Origin: Ficedula albicollis
Lineage: Eukaryota > Chordata > Aves > Passeriformes > Muscicapidae
DNA length: 64,000 nt
Assembly: GCF_000247815.1 (NCBI RefSeq)
Contig: NC_021674.1
Span: 27,246,514 to 27,310,513, forward strand
Direction of reading: 5' to 3'
Made by a program: the position numbers and the translations under genes. Below the pieces are notes generated by a model. That model saw only the letters and a program-made list of their open reading frames with translations, did no database searches and had not been told where the DNA came from. Positions 1-14,520 of the stretch are shown piece after piece (the stretch's first letter is position 1; each line of letters starts with the position of its first letter).

Positions 1-3000
1 TAAAGATGGAGAGGCAATTTTTAATGTCACTTTTTAGAGCACAGTAATTTGTCTAATCTTATTGCCTTGGAATATGAGTACACGTAATACATTCACATTA
101 CACAGGAGGGAATACATTGGGGAGAGAAATGATATGTTTCTCTTCCATGCCCAACATATGGAAACATGTATAAAATAGGAAGGTCTAAATTTTGCCAGCG
201 TTCACACTCTCTTGCCTGTGGAGGAATAATGGAATTGTTTGGAAATTTCTGGTGACAAATGTATTAATTTGAACCTAGGTGAAATACAATTTACCCAATT
301 TAATAAATTTGGGTTATGGAAAACACTGGCACACAGCAAACCTCTCTGTCCATGCAAAATTCTTGGCTGCTTTTCCATAACCCTTTGGTTGTTGCTGGTA
401 GCAAGCAGAGATTTACTGTAGGAATTAAAGAAGCTTCATTCCTCCCACCACCAGCAGCTGTTTGTCCCTGCAGTCTTCCTGGGCAGGGCAGAGCTGCATC
501 AATCCATGGTATGCATGACTGATAGGAAAGTAATAAAAACCTGGGGCTAGAAAAGGCCTCAGGAAGGCAACTAACTCATAGTGCAAGAGCTAGGGTAGCT
601 CATTTGGGATAGAAACATAAGTAGTTGAAAAGCACATGCAGAGGAAGCAGCTGGGTGAGTCTTCTGGGATGCTCTGGGTACTGGGACTCGTGCCTGCACA
701 TCAATCTCCATGCACAGCCCGGAGCACTGCATAGTGCCCTTGTCCCCAGCTCTTTCCAAACAGATTCTGCAGGCAATGCATAAAAGCACAATGCAATAAA
801 TGCCCACCTCTAGACTTATCAGTCAACCACAAGCATATTGAGCTCTTCAAGAAGTCTTTGGGCTCCACAGTTTCACCAGTGACTGATTTTGTCACTGCTG
901 TTTCACAGTAGACAAGGTCCAGAACCAAAATACAGAAGGCCTTTTTCACTCTGAAGAATTCGCAAATCTGAATTAATCCATTCTGGGATAAAGTCCATAA
1001 CTTGGTTCCAAATTGTAGGTATCATATGTGCATTTCTGTTTCATTAAGGCAAAGTGTATTTGGGTAGCTGTCATGTAGTGCCTGGAATGTGATGAAAACA
1101 AGAGGTCCTGTCTGCTTGCTGCTGAGGAACTCCCAAGGCACTTCTCACAGGAGCAGCGGTGTTAACCCTGATATCCTGGTCAAATTCCAACATGGCTAAT
1201 TATATCCCACTTACCTAAAGCTCTGCCATACTTTCTCTGCCTGCTGCAAGGACTTGCTGCATGCAGCAGGCTCTCTTCTGGTCCTCTTGAGGGTTATTGC
1301 CTTTCACATCAGAGGCAGTGGTATTTACAGAGTAGCTGCAGTTAGTTATCAGTTTGTAAAACTTCCTAGCCAGCACAGGACTGTTAAATTAAATCTGCAG
1401 TTATTGCTAGGTAGGGTCTGAAGCAAAAGAGGCCGAAAGCTCCTGCAAAAGAATGAATAAATAAACCACAAGGCTGCAAGTGAAATTGGGAGCAGTAACT
1501 CATGCACTATGGCAATGACCACAGTAGTGGTGTCCATCATGCTCCATTATCTCACCACTTGCCTGAAGGAAATTAGAGAAGGATAAATGAGGGTGGGGAC
1601 AGAGCACTGAACAAAAGTGCAGGGGAAGAGCAGCACAGGTGAATACCCCTTGGAGATAATAACAAGGAGCCCAAGGGAGAGAGGGAGAAGACTATGAGTT
1701 CTGAGTTCAAGACAGGATCACTTCATATGGACTGATACCATCTGCTGATGTTGCCTGTGACAATATGGTAATTCAAGACTTTATACTATATAAGTGAATC
1801 TTCCCCAGGCTCTCCAGTCTGTTTCTTCTGCATACTTATTACAAGATTTTAAGAGATATTTGTAGCTGTGTAAAGCTACAGTGAGATTGAACAGTGGGAA
1901 AAACCCCATGAATTTAAAATTTTGTCTATGAAATTTTGACTATGAAATAGATTATCAAAGATAATGATAAAATGGAAATATCACATCTTATTGTTTGTTT
2001 GGAAAGGTGGTGCAGGTGTGGTGCATAATACTATTGGAAATGGCTGCATGATAGTCCCAGAGAGTCTTTTTGCATCTTGCCTAGAAATAAATATTTCCTG
2101 AAGGAAAGCAAATTTTGTATATGCATCTGCATACTAGAATGTATCAATCTCATTATCTTCTCAGTATCACTGAAATTAACAGATATGACATGTTCACCAA
2201 GAGGGGCTGAAACCAAACCAAAGAGTGGATTTCCATACTCGAAATAATTCTTACTCTTCTTTGCTCTCTTTTCATGAAAATCCAAGCTGTTTATATGTCT
2301 GCCAAGTATCCTGCTATTTAGAGAGTTCACAGAGCAACATCCTTACAGCTTATCTTGTGTGGTAGAATCCTACTTTCAGGGTTCTCTTCTCTTCTCTCTG
2401 ATACATACATGTAGACACATACACATGTATATATGCACACAGACACTGATTAGATCACTGGTGGTTCAGCTATTCAGCAGAATTATTTGAATTTTAATTT
2501 GAACTGCAACAGTTTAAGACTTCACATTTCAGGTGCAGAATTTCACTGAATAACTCAAAGTTCCCATAGAAAGCAGCAGCAACAACAACAAACCAATTTT
2601 TTTCATTGCAAGGAGTCTTGGATTTTTCATCCTGGAACTGTAAGAGAACTGGGAAAAGGGGACTCTCCTTATTGAAGAAGATTGCAATATTCATTTTTTT
2701 ATTGCAAATATATTTATACATCACATAAATGAATCGCACAGTTTGTCTGAGAGAAGAAAACCATCCCCCATGGCAGCAAGTGTAGATGTCATCTTAAGTT
2801 TGCTTAGATACATGGGGCACACAGATTTGGGGTCAAACCCAAGGTTTTATCTTATCCCAGCAGAGCCAGTTTGCACACTCTCAGCCCTGTTGGTGAAGCA
2901 GAGGTTAGCCAGCCCTACAGAGAAATTGTCTTTAAAACACAGTGGGTTTGTGATGTAAGATCACTTTGCTGAGTGTGAGCCTGAAGAGCTGGCTCTCCCA

Positions 3001-5354
3001 GCCCTGTCTAGTTTCTCATGTCCTTGAAATCTTCTTTCCCCAAAAGTGTGGAGCTGGCTGGATAAGCTATCAGCTAACCTCCTTTTCCACAGTCACAGCC
3101 AAATAGGTGATTTGCTCCTTCTTGCTACAGGCTGACACCTTCAGCATGGCTAATTTCTGTTTTTAGGCTTCACAGGATGTTGTAAGCCCTAGAAACATAC
3201 ATAATAGCTCTTTATAGAAAAAACATCCCAGGCAGGAGTTTCTTCCCAGACCAAAGTCTTAACCCTGTAGTGTGTCCTGCATGGCCTGAACCACCCAGTG
3301 ATGCCTGGAGCACCAATAAGCCACTGAGCCTAAGGAGGACTGCAGGCCAAAACAAGTTTATACATGAGTGCTCTTCCTTCTATTTTTTATTCTGATCTCT
3401 CATAATTGTGTTATTATCCTTATACATTTCTAATCCTTTTTGAGTCCTGCTATGCTCTTGATCATTCCTGAACTGGCCTGGAAAATTGGTGATTGTCACA
3501 GTTTGACTTACTAGCAAGACATTTATCTAGGTTTTTCCAATTATCATCAGATATTTCCCTTGTGTAATGGAAAACATGAATGTGTCTGATATTAGAGCTG
3601 GCTCACATGAAAACTGTAATAAATGTTGTTAGTGGCAAAGTTGAGATGCCTAGAAATCAGACTGTAGGATATATTGCTGGGAGTTTAAAATAAGTGACTA
3701 TGAAGAAATCTTCCACATTCCAGATTCTGGATCAGAGGTGTGCATGTGCCATTTTAAGCAAGAATTTCCACTGTGCATTATTCTTCTATTCTGAAGCAAA
3801 ATATTTCCAGGTCTCTATATAAGATGAAAATCAGATTGGAGCTACAGAGGTGTAAAAGCAGACATCTAAGTAAGAGTGACACAAAGAAGACAAGTTAGGA
3901 TTTAGTTTTGTCATGTTACTTTTATGCAGTCCACAAGTTAACTTCAATAATCAGAAATGTATTATCTCAACAGACTGCTTAAAAATTTATGCATGTGACA
4001 TAATGTTACAATGAACTTTAAGAGGTCAGTTTTGAAGATGGAAAGATGGAAGATCTGGACTTGGTTTTTAAAACAACTTCCTTGGAATAAGCTCTATTGG
4101 TCTTTGGAGACTTGTCCCAAGTGGAATTGCTGAGATACATCCTGGACAGGATGGTCAGAGTGAAACTGCTCAAAACACTTGAAAATATATCCCCTTTATG
4201 TTTTCTTTACAGAGAATAAGGGGCAGTGTGTCTCCCTCATAATGGTCACATTTACTGTGCCAAGTTGGCAGACTGTTCTTTATTGAAGCAGTACCAGCTG
4301 GTCTCTCAGGTCAGCTCAAGAAGACACAGTGAACTTTATGCTGGTGTTCATTCTTTGCTTCTTGCATTTAAGGCATCATCTCCACCATGCACTGGAATAG
4401 GATGTGTCCTATAGAGTCAATGTTTGATGTGCAAAATAGTTTAATGCAGTACATAACATCTATTACGTCACATTAATTACCCTGCCAGCACTTTAACAAG
4501 ATTGCCTGCTCTGTATGCAACTCCAAGACAGGACTTTGATCGAGTTGTGTTGTTTTAAGATGGAGAACATCACTTCAGACCTTCACAAGCAGCTGTCAGC
4601 AAAGTTAACAATTTCCCCAAAACCTTGAATTTGATGTAGGATCTTGGACTGCCCTGGTATTATTTACAGTGTTTTGCTGTTTGTGATTTACAAGAAGGCT
4701 GGCTGCAAAGTTCTGATCTGGATTTCTCCAAAGTAGTTCAGCTCTGTGTTGGAGCATGCTGAAGTCAGCAGTTGTTCCTATCAACATCTGTAACACATTT
4801 GTCTCTACTTGAAAATATTACTCACAACTGTTAAACTAATAAAAGCCCTTCTTTCATATTTTAACTACAAGGTGATCATGTATGCTGGGCACTCATCATT
4901 GATTTAGATATTATCTCTCTACTAGTAATATTTTTGCTGTGCTTGCTCCACAGCCTGGATTTTTGACCTGGGAGCAATTCTCAGCTGAGAAAATTAGTCT
5001 GACTCAAGAGTTGTGCCAGAACCTGGAGGACTTGTAGTTAATTTACTTCCAGGTGCTCTGTACCAACTTGTACCAATTCTTGAGCCTCTCCAATAAATGT
5101 TGTGGTAGATATATGACACAGTGTGTCATATTTAGTAGAGCTTCCCTATGCAAAAGGAGGCTTCTCAACTGGTAGCTGAGTCTATAATAATAAAGATGAG
5201 GACTTTATAAATATTTTTAACGCTCTAACTGAAAAATATTAGCAAAGGAAATAAGGGCTTCCCAAATAAATTGGTTACCTTTGAAAGACAGTCCTAACTG
5301 GAAGACATGGACTAAATTGTGACATGCTTTCCACTGCATATATTTCCTGTTCTT
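1..5354. other. Intergenic AT-rich DNA, no gene seen
   Basis: No open frame exceeds about 100 codons, none looks like a known protein, and none is bounded by convincing splice sites. I saw no tRNA or rRNA. The stretch lies more than 35 kb upstream of the SIX2 start codon. It could hold distal enhancers, but nothing in the sequence alone proves that. Confidence 0.6.
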
Positions 5355-5758
5355 ATGAGAAGAGGTTGAGGAAGCTGGACCTGCTTTGCCTGGAGAAGAG
5401 ATGACCGAGAGGGGACCTCATCAGTGTCTGTATCTGAGGGGAGGGTGTCAGGTGAAGTCAGGCTGCTCTTGGCAGTGCCAAGCAATAGGACACGAGGAAA
5501 TGGGCAGAAACTGATGCACAGGAAGTTCCACCTGAGGTGAACTGAACATGAGGAAGAACTTCTTTACTGTGTGGGGGACCAAGCACTGGAACAGATTGTC
5601 CAGAGAGGGTCTAGAGTCTCTGTCACTGGAGATATTCAAAAGCCTTCTGGACAAAATCCTAAGTAACATGCTCTGCGGGACCCTGCTTGAGCAGGAAGGT
5701 TTGACTAGATGATGTCCCATGTTTCCTTCCATCCTTAACCTTCCTGTGATTCTGTGAT
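5355..5758 (+). mobile_element. CR1 LINE 3'-end fragment
   Basis: The stretch runs from GAGAAGAGGTTGAGGAAGCT through the typical CR1 3' region: CTCATCAGTGTCTGTA, CAATAGGACACGAGGAAATG, AAGAACTTCTTTACTGTG, CACTGGAACAGATTGTCC and GACTAGATGATGTCCC. It ends in TGTGATTCTGTGAT, the short terminal repeat of CR1 elements. CR1 copies are usually 5'-truncated, and this one lacks any reverse transcriptase ORF. It is diverged and so an old, immobile copy. The exact 5' edge is uncertain by some tens of bases. CR1 is the dominant LINE of birds and is also found in reptiles, so it supports a sauropsid origin. Confidence 0.9.
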
Positions 5759-8700
5759 GTGTCTGTGAGATTTTGTCAAAATGCTGCACTGGCTGAGCAA
5801 ATCCTGAATGCCATGTGGTAAATTGTGCTTCTCATGTGGTGTAAGCCCATGCTCTTGGAATTAAGATCTATTTCCAAAGGTAATTTGATGGGATCATACG
5901 AGATGTTTTTCAAATGTGTGTCAAATATATACTGCTTTCTGGGCCAGAAAAGCTTCAGAAATTGTGTATACATTGGCTTTCACTATGGACTAGATTAAGA
6001 CAAAAAACTTCAGAAAAGTTTCAGTGACTATCTCAGTGTGTGCCATTTTTACTGAATAAATTAAACCAAAGTTTTTCTGTGGCTTCAAATAGAGATATGT
6101 ATTATGTTTCAGCAACTTGTTAGTCTGAAAAAACTCAACCACATGTCTTAGGCCTGGGGCTGAGTATTTCCTGAGCCAAACACTACATAAGCTATCTAGT
6201 AAGGACACTTCACTTGCTTCAGGCTGAAAAGTCCATCTTTTAATTTATATATGATAGCCCATTCTTGCTTGGAATTGCTGCTCTTGGCTCCCCCTTTGCA
6301 GCACTTGTCCCTTTGGCAGCTCTCACTGGGTAAAGCCAGAACCAGAACATGAATGTGTGTTAAGTCTTCCAAGAACTGGTTTGCATTGTCCTATTTCTAC
6401 TCCAGCAGAAGTCAGCAGGGATTGCACCATGGAACCAGGGCTAATCTGGGACTGAGGGTCCTTGAAAATTCACCTGCTCTTACCTTTAGCAATAGTGTAT
6501 GACTGCTCAGGGCTTCAGTGATGGGGAGTTTTCCTGTGTACAGATATGCAATCCTCACTGAATGATTTTCTAAACTGCATCTAATGTCATATGTACAAAA
6601 TTAGTAATCACATTTTTGCCTAATTCAAGTCACACTATCTTCATTTTCCTCATAGCTGAGTTAGGCCTAAATGAAATTTACTCTGTTCTGGAGATTAGTT
6701 TTCAATTCTGCTTTGGCAGGGCTTCAGTTTACACATTTATCTGCCAAGTGTCACTGCATTGCATCCATCCTTCCATCTGAAAAAGGGAGCTCCTTTGTTG
6801 GTCTTCAAAAAATTGAATCTAGATCTGCCTTAGATAATAACCATAAAGGACACACCTGTGATAGCAGACATATTAAGAACAGTGACTTCAGCAATCTCTT
6901 TTGCTGTTTTTCTATTCTGAAGAGCCACCAGCATCTCAGAGAAATTGTAAACACAAGTTCCCTCCTGGTGGCTTTTGCCTGTTGTTAGTAGACACTTTGT
7001 CAGGATGCTTTGGATTTGTCTGGGACTCTTTACTCTTTATTATTTATCTGACCTTTACTGACTATTCCCATCCATCCATGAGCATGTACAAGCAGAAACA
7101 CCAGCTGGTTTCCACTCACTCCTTTTTTGCACATCAAGGAGAAAAGGCACAAGTGGGGTAGGAGCAGCGAGTGGGTGATGCTTCCCTGCCTTCCTGCTCA
7201 CAGGAAAGTGGGATGGGGATGGGACCAGTTGGCACATGTTAATTATGACAGTGGTTTGAACATCAAAGGATGGAGATACAAGAAGCAAAGATGTGAGAAG
7301 ACAGGAAAAGAGAAAGAGGAAAGAATAGGTGTGATGTTACAAGAAGAGGTGTTTGCTAGATCTAAGGGCTTATATTCCATGAGGTAATTATAGAAGTATA
7401 AACAATAAATCAGTCTTTATCTGGCAGACCTTTGACCATAAGAAAAAAAGAAGATACATCAATGGGATTATAGGATCTAGCTCTGTAGGGTATAGAGTAT
7501 AGCTGTAACAGTTTTGGGCTCTAAGTTTCTCTTTGAACAGCTTTATAGCAAGGCATGCATCAAAACTGTCGCTGAGAACGTGCTGTGGGTTTCTTGTATC
7601 TTCCACTGAAGGGGAAAGCTGTTACTGATTACTGGCTGCATTGGTTGTATTTCAAGGCTGGGCTCATGTGGCAGTTTTCTTTTTTAGCTCTAAAGCCAGC
7701 TAACTGTATTATAACCTCTTTCTTTCCCTCCAGGAAAGACCTCCAAGAGTCCATTCCTATGGCTGGTATATGCAGAAAGATCACTGAAGAGGGAGAGAAA
7801 GGCTCTTCTCTCCTATTCTCTGTGTTCCAATCCCATTTTCCTCCACTTCAGCAGCAGGACAACAGCCAGGCTCCCTTTCCCCTTCATGCTTACACTGATC
7901 TTCGTGCCACCATTGTCTGATTAACAAAATTATTTGTAAAGACTTTGTTTTACATTTCATCTTGTAAAAAAAGGGTAGTTTTAAACAAAGCCAAATACTT
8001 TAAAGATCACCACATGGTTTTAATTGTGTTTTCTTCTTTGTGTCCTAGCTTGAATTAACAAGATATGAACAGTATTCCTATTGTCACCACATTTCACTGT
8101 GTTATCGCATTTGCTAATATTTCCTAGTATAAAAAAAGTTGGCAACTAGTATGAAGCTGATGTCATAACCATGTATCTTCTGCTGACTCCATTGCTAGAG
8201 CCTGTTTCAAAGCCCACTGAAGCTGCTAGAAGATCACTTTCTGACATCAGTCAGTGCTGGATCTGAAGCACAAAAAGGGCTAAGTTGTTCTCTGAAGGTT
8301 TCCCACCTTCCAGATCCCATTTGTCTGCTCCTTCCAGCTATGCAAAAGCTCTCACTGCGCTGCAGAGCACAGTGTGGTTTGGATGCTGTACACACATATG
8401 TGAACATGATGAGTTTATGGGTGCATTTTTGCTGACAAGCTGAAATTATGGGAGGAAGAGAGGGGAAGTATTTTGAGATTTGGAGTTAAATATTTTAATT
8501 GATCTTGTAAACAGAGTGGTTGAGAAATGAAACAAAAATAAAGATGTTTTCATTTCTCTGCAGCTGAAAAATACACATAATGAAAACTGGGGGGATAAGG
8601 TGGGGAAAGCATGAAGTCACAGATACTTCATTCTTCCTTTCTTCCCCTTAGGGCCATGGTCTTTCACTTACATAATGGGGTAGAGGCTGAGCTAGTGCAC

Positions 8701-9308
8701 AGATTGCTCTTCCACTTCATAGCCATGCAGCTGCATCCTACCCTCATAGTTAATCTCGTTTATGGCCTTTCCAGAAGGCAGCCTACCCTGGGTGACAATT
8801 ACAGCTGGTTCATTTTGGCATGATGTGATTAAAAGCAGACTGATATAAATCACTGAACAGTGTAGCTTATGAAAATGAAGTTGAGGTAGCATCCCAACCA
8901 CAGTACTACCATGAGAGAAGCTGAGAGCCAGATGTTGGGCTAATGAAGAACTAACCTAATAATGGACTTTGTGTATCCTCTGGAGCTTGAAAGCCTTGCC
9001 TAATGTCAGATATCTCCATGTTGCAATACATATTGAACATTTTAGAGGTTTACACATTGGTTTAGTGGGTTGTCTTGGCTTATAGCAAAATACCCTAGGA
9101 GAAAGTTTGGGAGCAAGATCTTCTGCAGCCCTGGAAATGAGAGCCCTAACAGGGGATATCTTAGGAAGGATATTCTGAGTAGCTGAGGCATCCTGGTGTC
9201 TTAGGCACTCCAAATTTTACCTTATGTTAAAGTCTAAAGTGGCCTGTTTGAGTAGGCGGTGTTATTTATGGACATAAACAAGTGAGAAGCATCTGTGCAA
9301 TCGAGGCA

Positions 9309-9344
9309 GATGGATGGATGGATGGATGGATGGATGGATGGATG
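9309..9344 (+). repeat. (GATG)9 microsatellite
   Basis: Nine perfect tandem copies of the tetramer GATG, 36 bp. Reading frames across it give a Ser-Ile-His-Pro repeat on the opposite strand, which is only a translation of the microsatellite. Confidence 0.95.
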
Positions 9345-12300
9345 TGTGGAAACCCACTGTAAGTCTGTAATCAGTCTTCCTGCCTCTCCTCGCATTCTTC
9401 AGAGGAGATACCATGTCCACTGGAAAGAGGAACTGTAAGATAGATAAAGTCTTTTTCTTTTTCATCACCTGAAATGTGATAGGACACTTTTAAGTTAAAT
9501 GTGAGTGCCCTGATTACAAGGTCACTTTGGGTTCTGCATGGCTTGAAGTGTGCAGCTGTCCTGGCCAGTGTGAACTTACAGACATCCTCTGCTGAGAGAA
9601 GATGAGCTCAGTGGCTCCTGAGCCAACCTCCTGCCTGCCCCTCACATTCACCATGCTGCCATCTCCTCAGAGACGTCCTGCCTGATACAGGAGTGACACG
9701 AGGAGCAGCTAGGGAGCCGTGACACTCTGGTCCACAGAGCCAGTGCATTATAGCAGCTGCCCATTTGATACCTCTATAGATTATGATAGTATTGGTCTTT
9801 GCATAAGACTGAATGTAAATGACTTTGCAGTAAATGACTGAAGTAAGAAAATGACAGAAAAGTCATTAAATTACCTGGTGATTTGATTGAGTAAGAGAAC
9901 CTTGTAAAGATTCTGGTTCTATTAAATGGACAGCATAAAAGTATGAGGCTCAAAGAGAACCTATGCTCAGAAAGGATGTCTTTTATTCTTGGGACAGATC
10001 CTCCAGTTCTGTTGGAGTTCTTTTGCACCTTGTATATGCAGACCAACTTTTGTAATTTTTTTTTTTTAATACAAAGAAGAGGGAACTACTTCTGTATTTC
10101 GCTTGTGACTTGAGCCAGAACAGCCACTAAGGAAGTGTTCTGATCAGAGAGAATTTGATAATGAGCAACATTTTTGTTAATCTGTGCATGAATCTGCAAG
10201 TCACATATTCAGAAATGACAGCCTGAATGTGAAGAAATCCATTAATGGAAAGAGGAAGAAGGGAAGAAGAAAGAAAGAGAATGATTAGGAGAGCAGGAGC
10301 TGATAAGAGCACAATTCCTTGGTTAGCTACTCTGCAAAGGGCACCTCTTTACTCTATGACATGGCTTTTCATATCAGTGGAGTAAAATCTTCCGGAATCC
10401 CTTCTCCTTTTCCTCCTAAACAGTATGTTCCAGAGAATCTGTGCTAATTTCATTACATTGTTTTTACTGCCTGAAAGACGGCAAAGCTTGTAGGAAAAAG
10501 AAAAGACAAGAAAATTTGGGAGGTTTTCTTTTTAAAAAGTATGGACTTTTCTCATTTGTAACAAAGCTTTAAAAAGATGACAGGAAAATTATTTTTTCCA
10601 GCCAGCCAAAACCCAAAATTTTTGGCATAGTTTTTCTCATTCAGATCATGCTCTCCTCTAGTGATGAATCTGTTGAAGTAGGGAATTGTCCTAGGACCTG
10701 CTTCTCTTCAGCAGATGAGTCAAAGCAGAACCTCACTGGTTCCTCAGCCCAACCTTCACTTGCATTGGGCTGCACACCATGTGCCATCCAAAGCCCAACA
10801 TAAACACTTCAAGAGCCAAGGCTTTATGAAGTCTGGACTATATTTTTCTTTGACAAGTAGCATATAGTGCCAGGATTTGCCACATCCTGTCCATGTGAAG
10901 CAAAGGTTTAGAATTGAAAATATTTTGAAATTGCTGTTAAAAGCACCAAATAAATAGTATCTGGCTCTTAGGATATTGTGACAACCTTGTTCAAGCAGAG
11001 CAAGAAATATCACCTTATTTCAGTAACTGTTCTCTAGGTTAAAACATGGAAAAAATAGAGTGAGAAAGGCTGCAACTAGATGGTGAACTGTCCTCAAATT
11101 GAGATTATTTCACCAGCAATTTCATGTATAATTCTGTTGTGTTTGTCTTCGTTCTGCAGTCATGAAACAACTGTAGATTCCCTGAAATTCAGCAGCATGA
11201 CTTCTTCTGGTGTAACACTTCAACTTCAATGCAGGACATTGCCAACCCTGCCAGCCACATGTTATGCATCTGTCCAATACAAGCGCTTGCAGGACAGTAA
11301 AGTAGTTGCTAGATGATGCTGCTTGGTTTTGCTTCTTAAAGGCTTTCTAGTGCAAGTTATTCCAATTATTCCAACAAAAGTTACCTCAATTGTCTCTGTG
11401 TTGTCACTTTGGGAAAAGTATGGATCTGTAATCCCCCATTAGTGATAACCATTTTGAAAAAGCAGTGATCACTGCAACCAAAGCATTCATATCTGTTAAA
11501 AGCACAGCTTGCTCTTTCACTTGTGTCAAAGCTGTTGGCACAGAATTCAAAGCACTGGATTGGCAATTCTATCAGGAAGCAAGTGCCACATAAAGCTGTA
11601 ATAGCTGCCTTCATTAGCTTTTGTTGTCTGAAAAATTCCGAGTGCTTTGGATAACCGTAATGTGCCACATATCTATAGAAGCTGTTGGGCAGCAGTGTGA
11701 CAGCCATATGCTTACATCTATAATGTGTGCTTATCCTCATCATTAACTAAATGTTTTCCTAAAGCAGCTGTGGCAACAGGAGTGAGCTCAAACAATTCCC
11801 ACACAACTAAAATGCAGCTGAAGGCATTGGGTTCTCTGACAAGGGGACCGAGGCCACAAGTGCCCCAAGTACTCTGCAGATATTCCTGCCCTAACACTAA
11901 TAGAGTGTGCTGTGGAGTCATGCACAGCTGCTGATGTAGGTGGAGAAGGATATGGCCAGGTTGGCTCAGCATGGTGCTAAAGCAGGGATCTTGCTTCTGG
12001 TGCTGGTGCTAACTCACGTGGGTCACAAGGACTATCTCTGCACTGCCCTTGGGTGTGATCTAACTTGTGTTTCTCTGCACCTCTAGCATGGATCTTCCAT
12101 AAATTCCTCAGAAATCTCCCTTTTTGCCTCCTCAGACGTGGATGAACTGGTAGATTATGGGAGGATCTGGAAAGGGAATGCAAGCAGAGGTAGGATGAGG
12201 CATGTGTGGCTAACTGTGGCAATGCAGGAAATTCAAACCACTTTGGCTTTGCAATGACAAGCAAAATCATTTCATGCCACAACGTATGAAGTTTGTTTTA

Positions 12301-13649
12301 TATCCCACCTTACTGGACTCCATGAATAAAGAACGAAAATCCAGATATCATTGTTGCAAAATACTACACTCCTCTTTCTCACAACTCCTATTCAAAGTCT
12401 GACTAACTATTACATGTTCCGCTGAGAAACTCTGTGTTCCAACTTTTCTGACTGGAAATACAAAGTCTTTCATTAAAATAGACCTCCTCTGTCCAGTAGC
12501 TGAGGCATGATGAAGAGTCTGCCCATCCTTTCAGCCATGTACCAAGGAGGGTACATGGTGTCAGCATCCTGAGGATTTCCTCTTCAAAAATGAGACTGTT
12601 TTGTCCTCCCTTCTGCTTTGGATTTGTTCACTCTTCCTAGGAAATAATTACTGCTCAATTTTTCACTTCTTACACATGATGTTGGGTATATCCTGCAGTT
12701 TGGAATTGAGAGAAAGGCTGTTACACCAAATGTTGTCATCTTTCTGCTTTAATCCAGTCTACAGGCTGAGAATAGCCTTGTGGCAGTGTGGAAGAGTACT
12801 ATACCAGCACACAGTGTAAAAGTCACTGCTGTTTGTCCCCATGTCATCCACGGGGACTGTTCAGCTGCAGAGCTCTCTGGGAGGCAACGCTGTGAGGTCC
12901 CCACTTCACCCTCCCCACCCGAAATATTCCATAGCACATTTGGAATACAAATTTATGCTTTTGAAGTTTGCCCTTTTACAAATGAAATAGATGGGTGGAA
13001 CCTGTCCAGACAGTTTTTATTGCAGCAGCACTGCTCCATTATTAATCTCTCTCCAGACATGTCAGTTGTTCCCTTTCCAGATATGATGATGGCCTTGCAC
13101 ATGGTGGGATAAGACAGAGAATGGTGCACAACTCCAGCTGCCTCTCACAGCTTCCCATAGTGCCAACAGCTGTATGAGTATTTCTGAGAATGAGGAGAAG
13201 TACATTACTGCTATTCCAGTATTGCTTCAGAAGGGCCTGGCTTGGCCACTGGATCCATTTCAGAGCCATAAACCTCAGGGACAGGAAGGCAGATCTCTGC
13301 AGTTTGGAATAAAGCCCCTAAGTTCCTGAAAGGGCCGAGTTTAGACATGGGCCTTGCTTAGACATGGCTACTTTAAACATTGTGATCTTCCATAGGCAGC
13401 TTAGGGCATCCCATCCCATACAAGGGGATGGCTCACATTCACCTTGCCTTAGATGCTGGCCTTTCCTTGGGTTTTCTATATGATTGCTATAGAAACCATT
13501 TCAGTTTAGCTTACTTGCTTACATCACAGGTACAATTACTTCTCACACATCACATGAAAATAGAAGACTTGAAAAGGTATATTTTAATATACTGGCTTGG
13601 GAAAAGAAAACCTAAAACACATAGAAAAAAAAATGCACTGTAAATCTAT

Positions 13650-14520
13650 TTAAAAGCAATTCACAGTAGTAATGCAATGCAATTGTTTTCCAACTATTTG
13701 GAGGTTAAATTGGGCCTTTGGCAACCTGATAACTTGAGCAAACAACTCTAAACTAGTCTTAGCCTCCCCCCTTCTTTAAATAAAACTCAACTTGTAATAT
13801 GGAATGTGAATTGTTTTGACTGTAAAACCATTCCAAACTGAAAACCCACTCATCATAAACGTGTTGAAAGAAGAATATATTTCAACAGTGCGGCAGACTC
13901 TTTGAGTACAGTAGAGCAGCAGTCTTCAATCAACTAGACTTTCTCTCCAGAAACAGAAAATGAAAGCCTAAGTGCCATACACATTTTTAAGTGATTTATC
14001 TAAATTGAAAGAACTAACTTTTTTGTGACTGATTATAACTGCATATACGAATGGCTGTGGATAACAGGTTTCTTTCACTTTTCAAAATGATATATAACAA
14101 TGTTCCATGCAGAGACCTTCTATTTACACATCTGTTCAGCACCTGCCCATAATTACTTAGTTCATTTTTATTATTGGGCTTGTCACCATATTAATGTAGC
14201 TGTACATTCAAATTGATTGTAATTGCAAATTTCCTGAAAAAGCTTGGTTTCTGCAAGTATTTAATTAAGCTGATATCCTAAATTAAAAATAATTATGTAA
14301 CTGTACTCCACTACAATAACACATACATGTCTCCCTCTACATACAAAATGGATATTTCACATAATTCATACAATATGTGGATTAATATTGTATAATTAAA
14401 GGTCAGAACTTCAACTAGAAAAGGAGGGATAATTAACTTCAGTATTTAGAAACCTGACATATTTCAATTAAGAAAGCAATTTGTCATAAACTCCATAAAT
14501 CAAGTTATCAAGGAGCATGT
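13650..14520. promoter_or_regulatory. Candidate homeodomain-site-rich non-coding element
   Basis: A markedly AT-rich, repeat-free stretch without useful ORFs. It contains TAATTA at 14150-14155, TTAATTAA at 14261-14268 and TAATTA at 14290-14295, plus TTGATTGTAATTGCAAAT between them. This base composition and site density is common in conserved enhancers near developmental genes. However, AT-rich DNA yields such cores by chance. No conservation could be tested, so this is a candidate only. Confidence 0.2.

Noticed and set aside
5448..5789. 113-codon open frame on the - strand
   Set aside because: It is antisense to the CR1 3' end and matches no protein; the CR1 nucleotide match explains the region.
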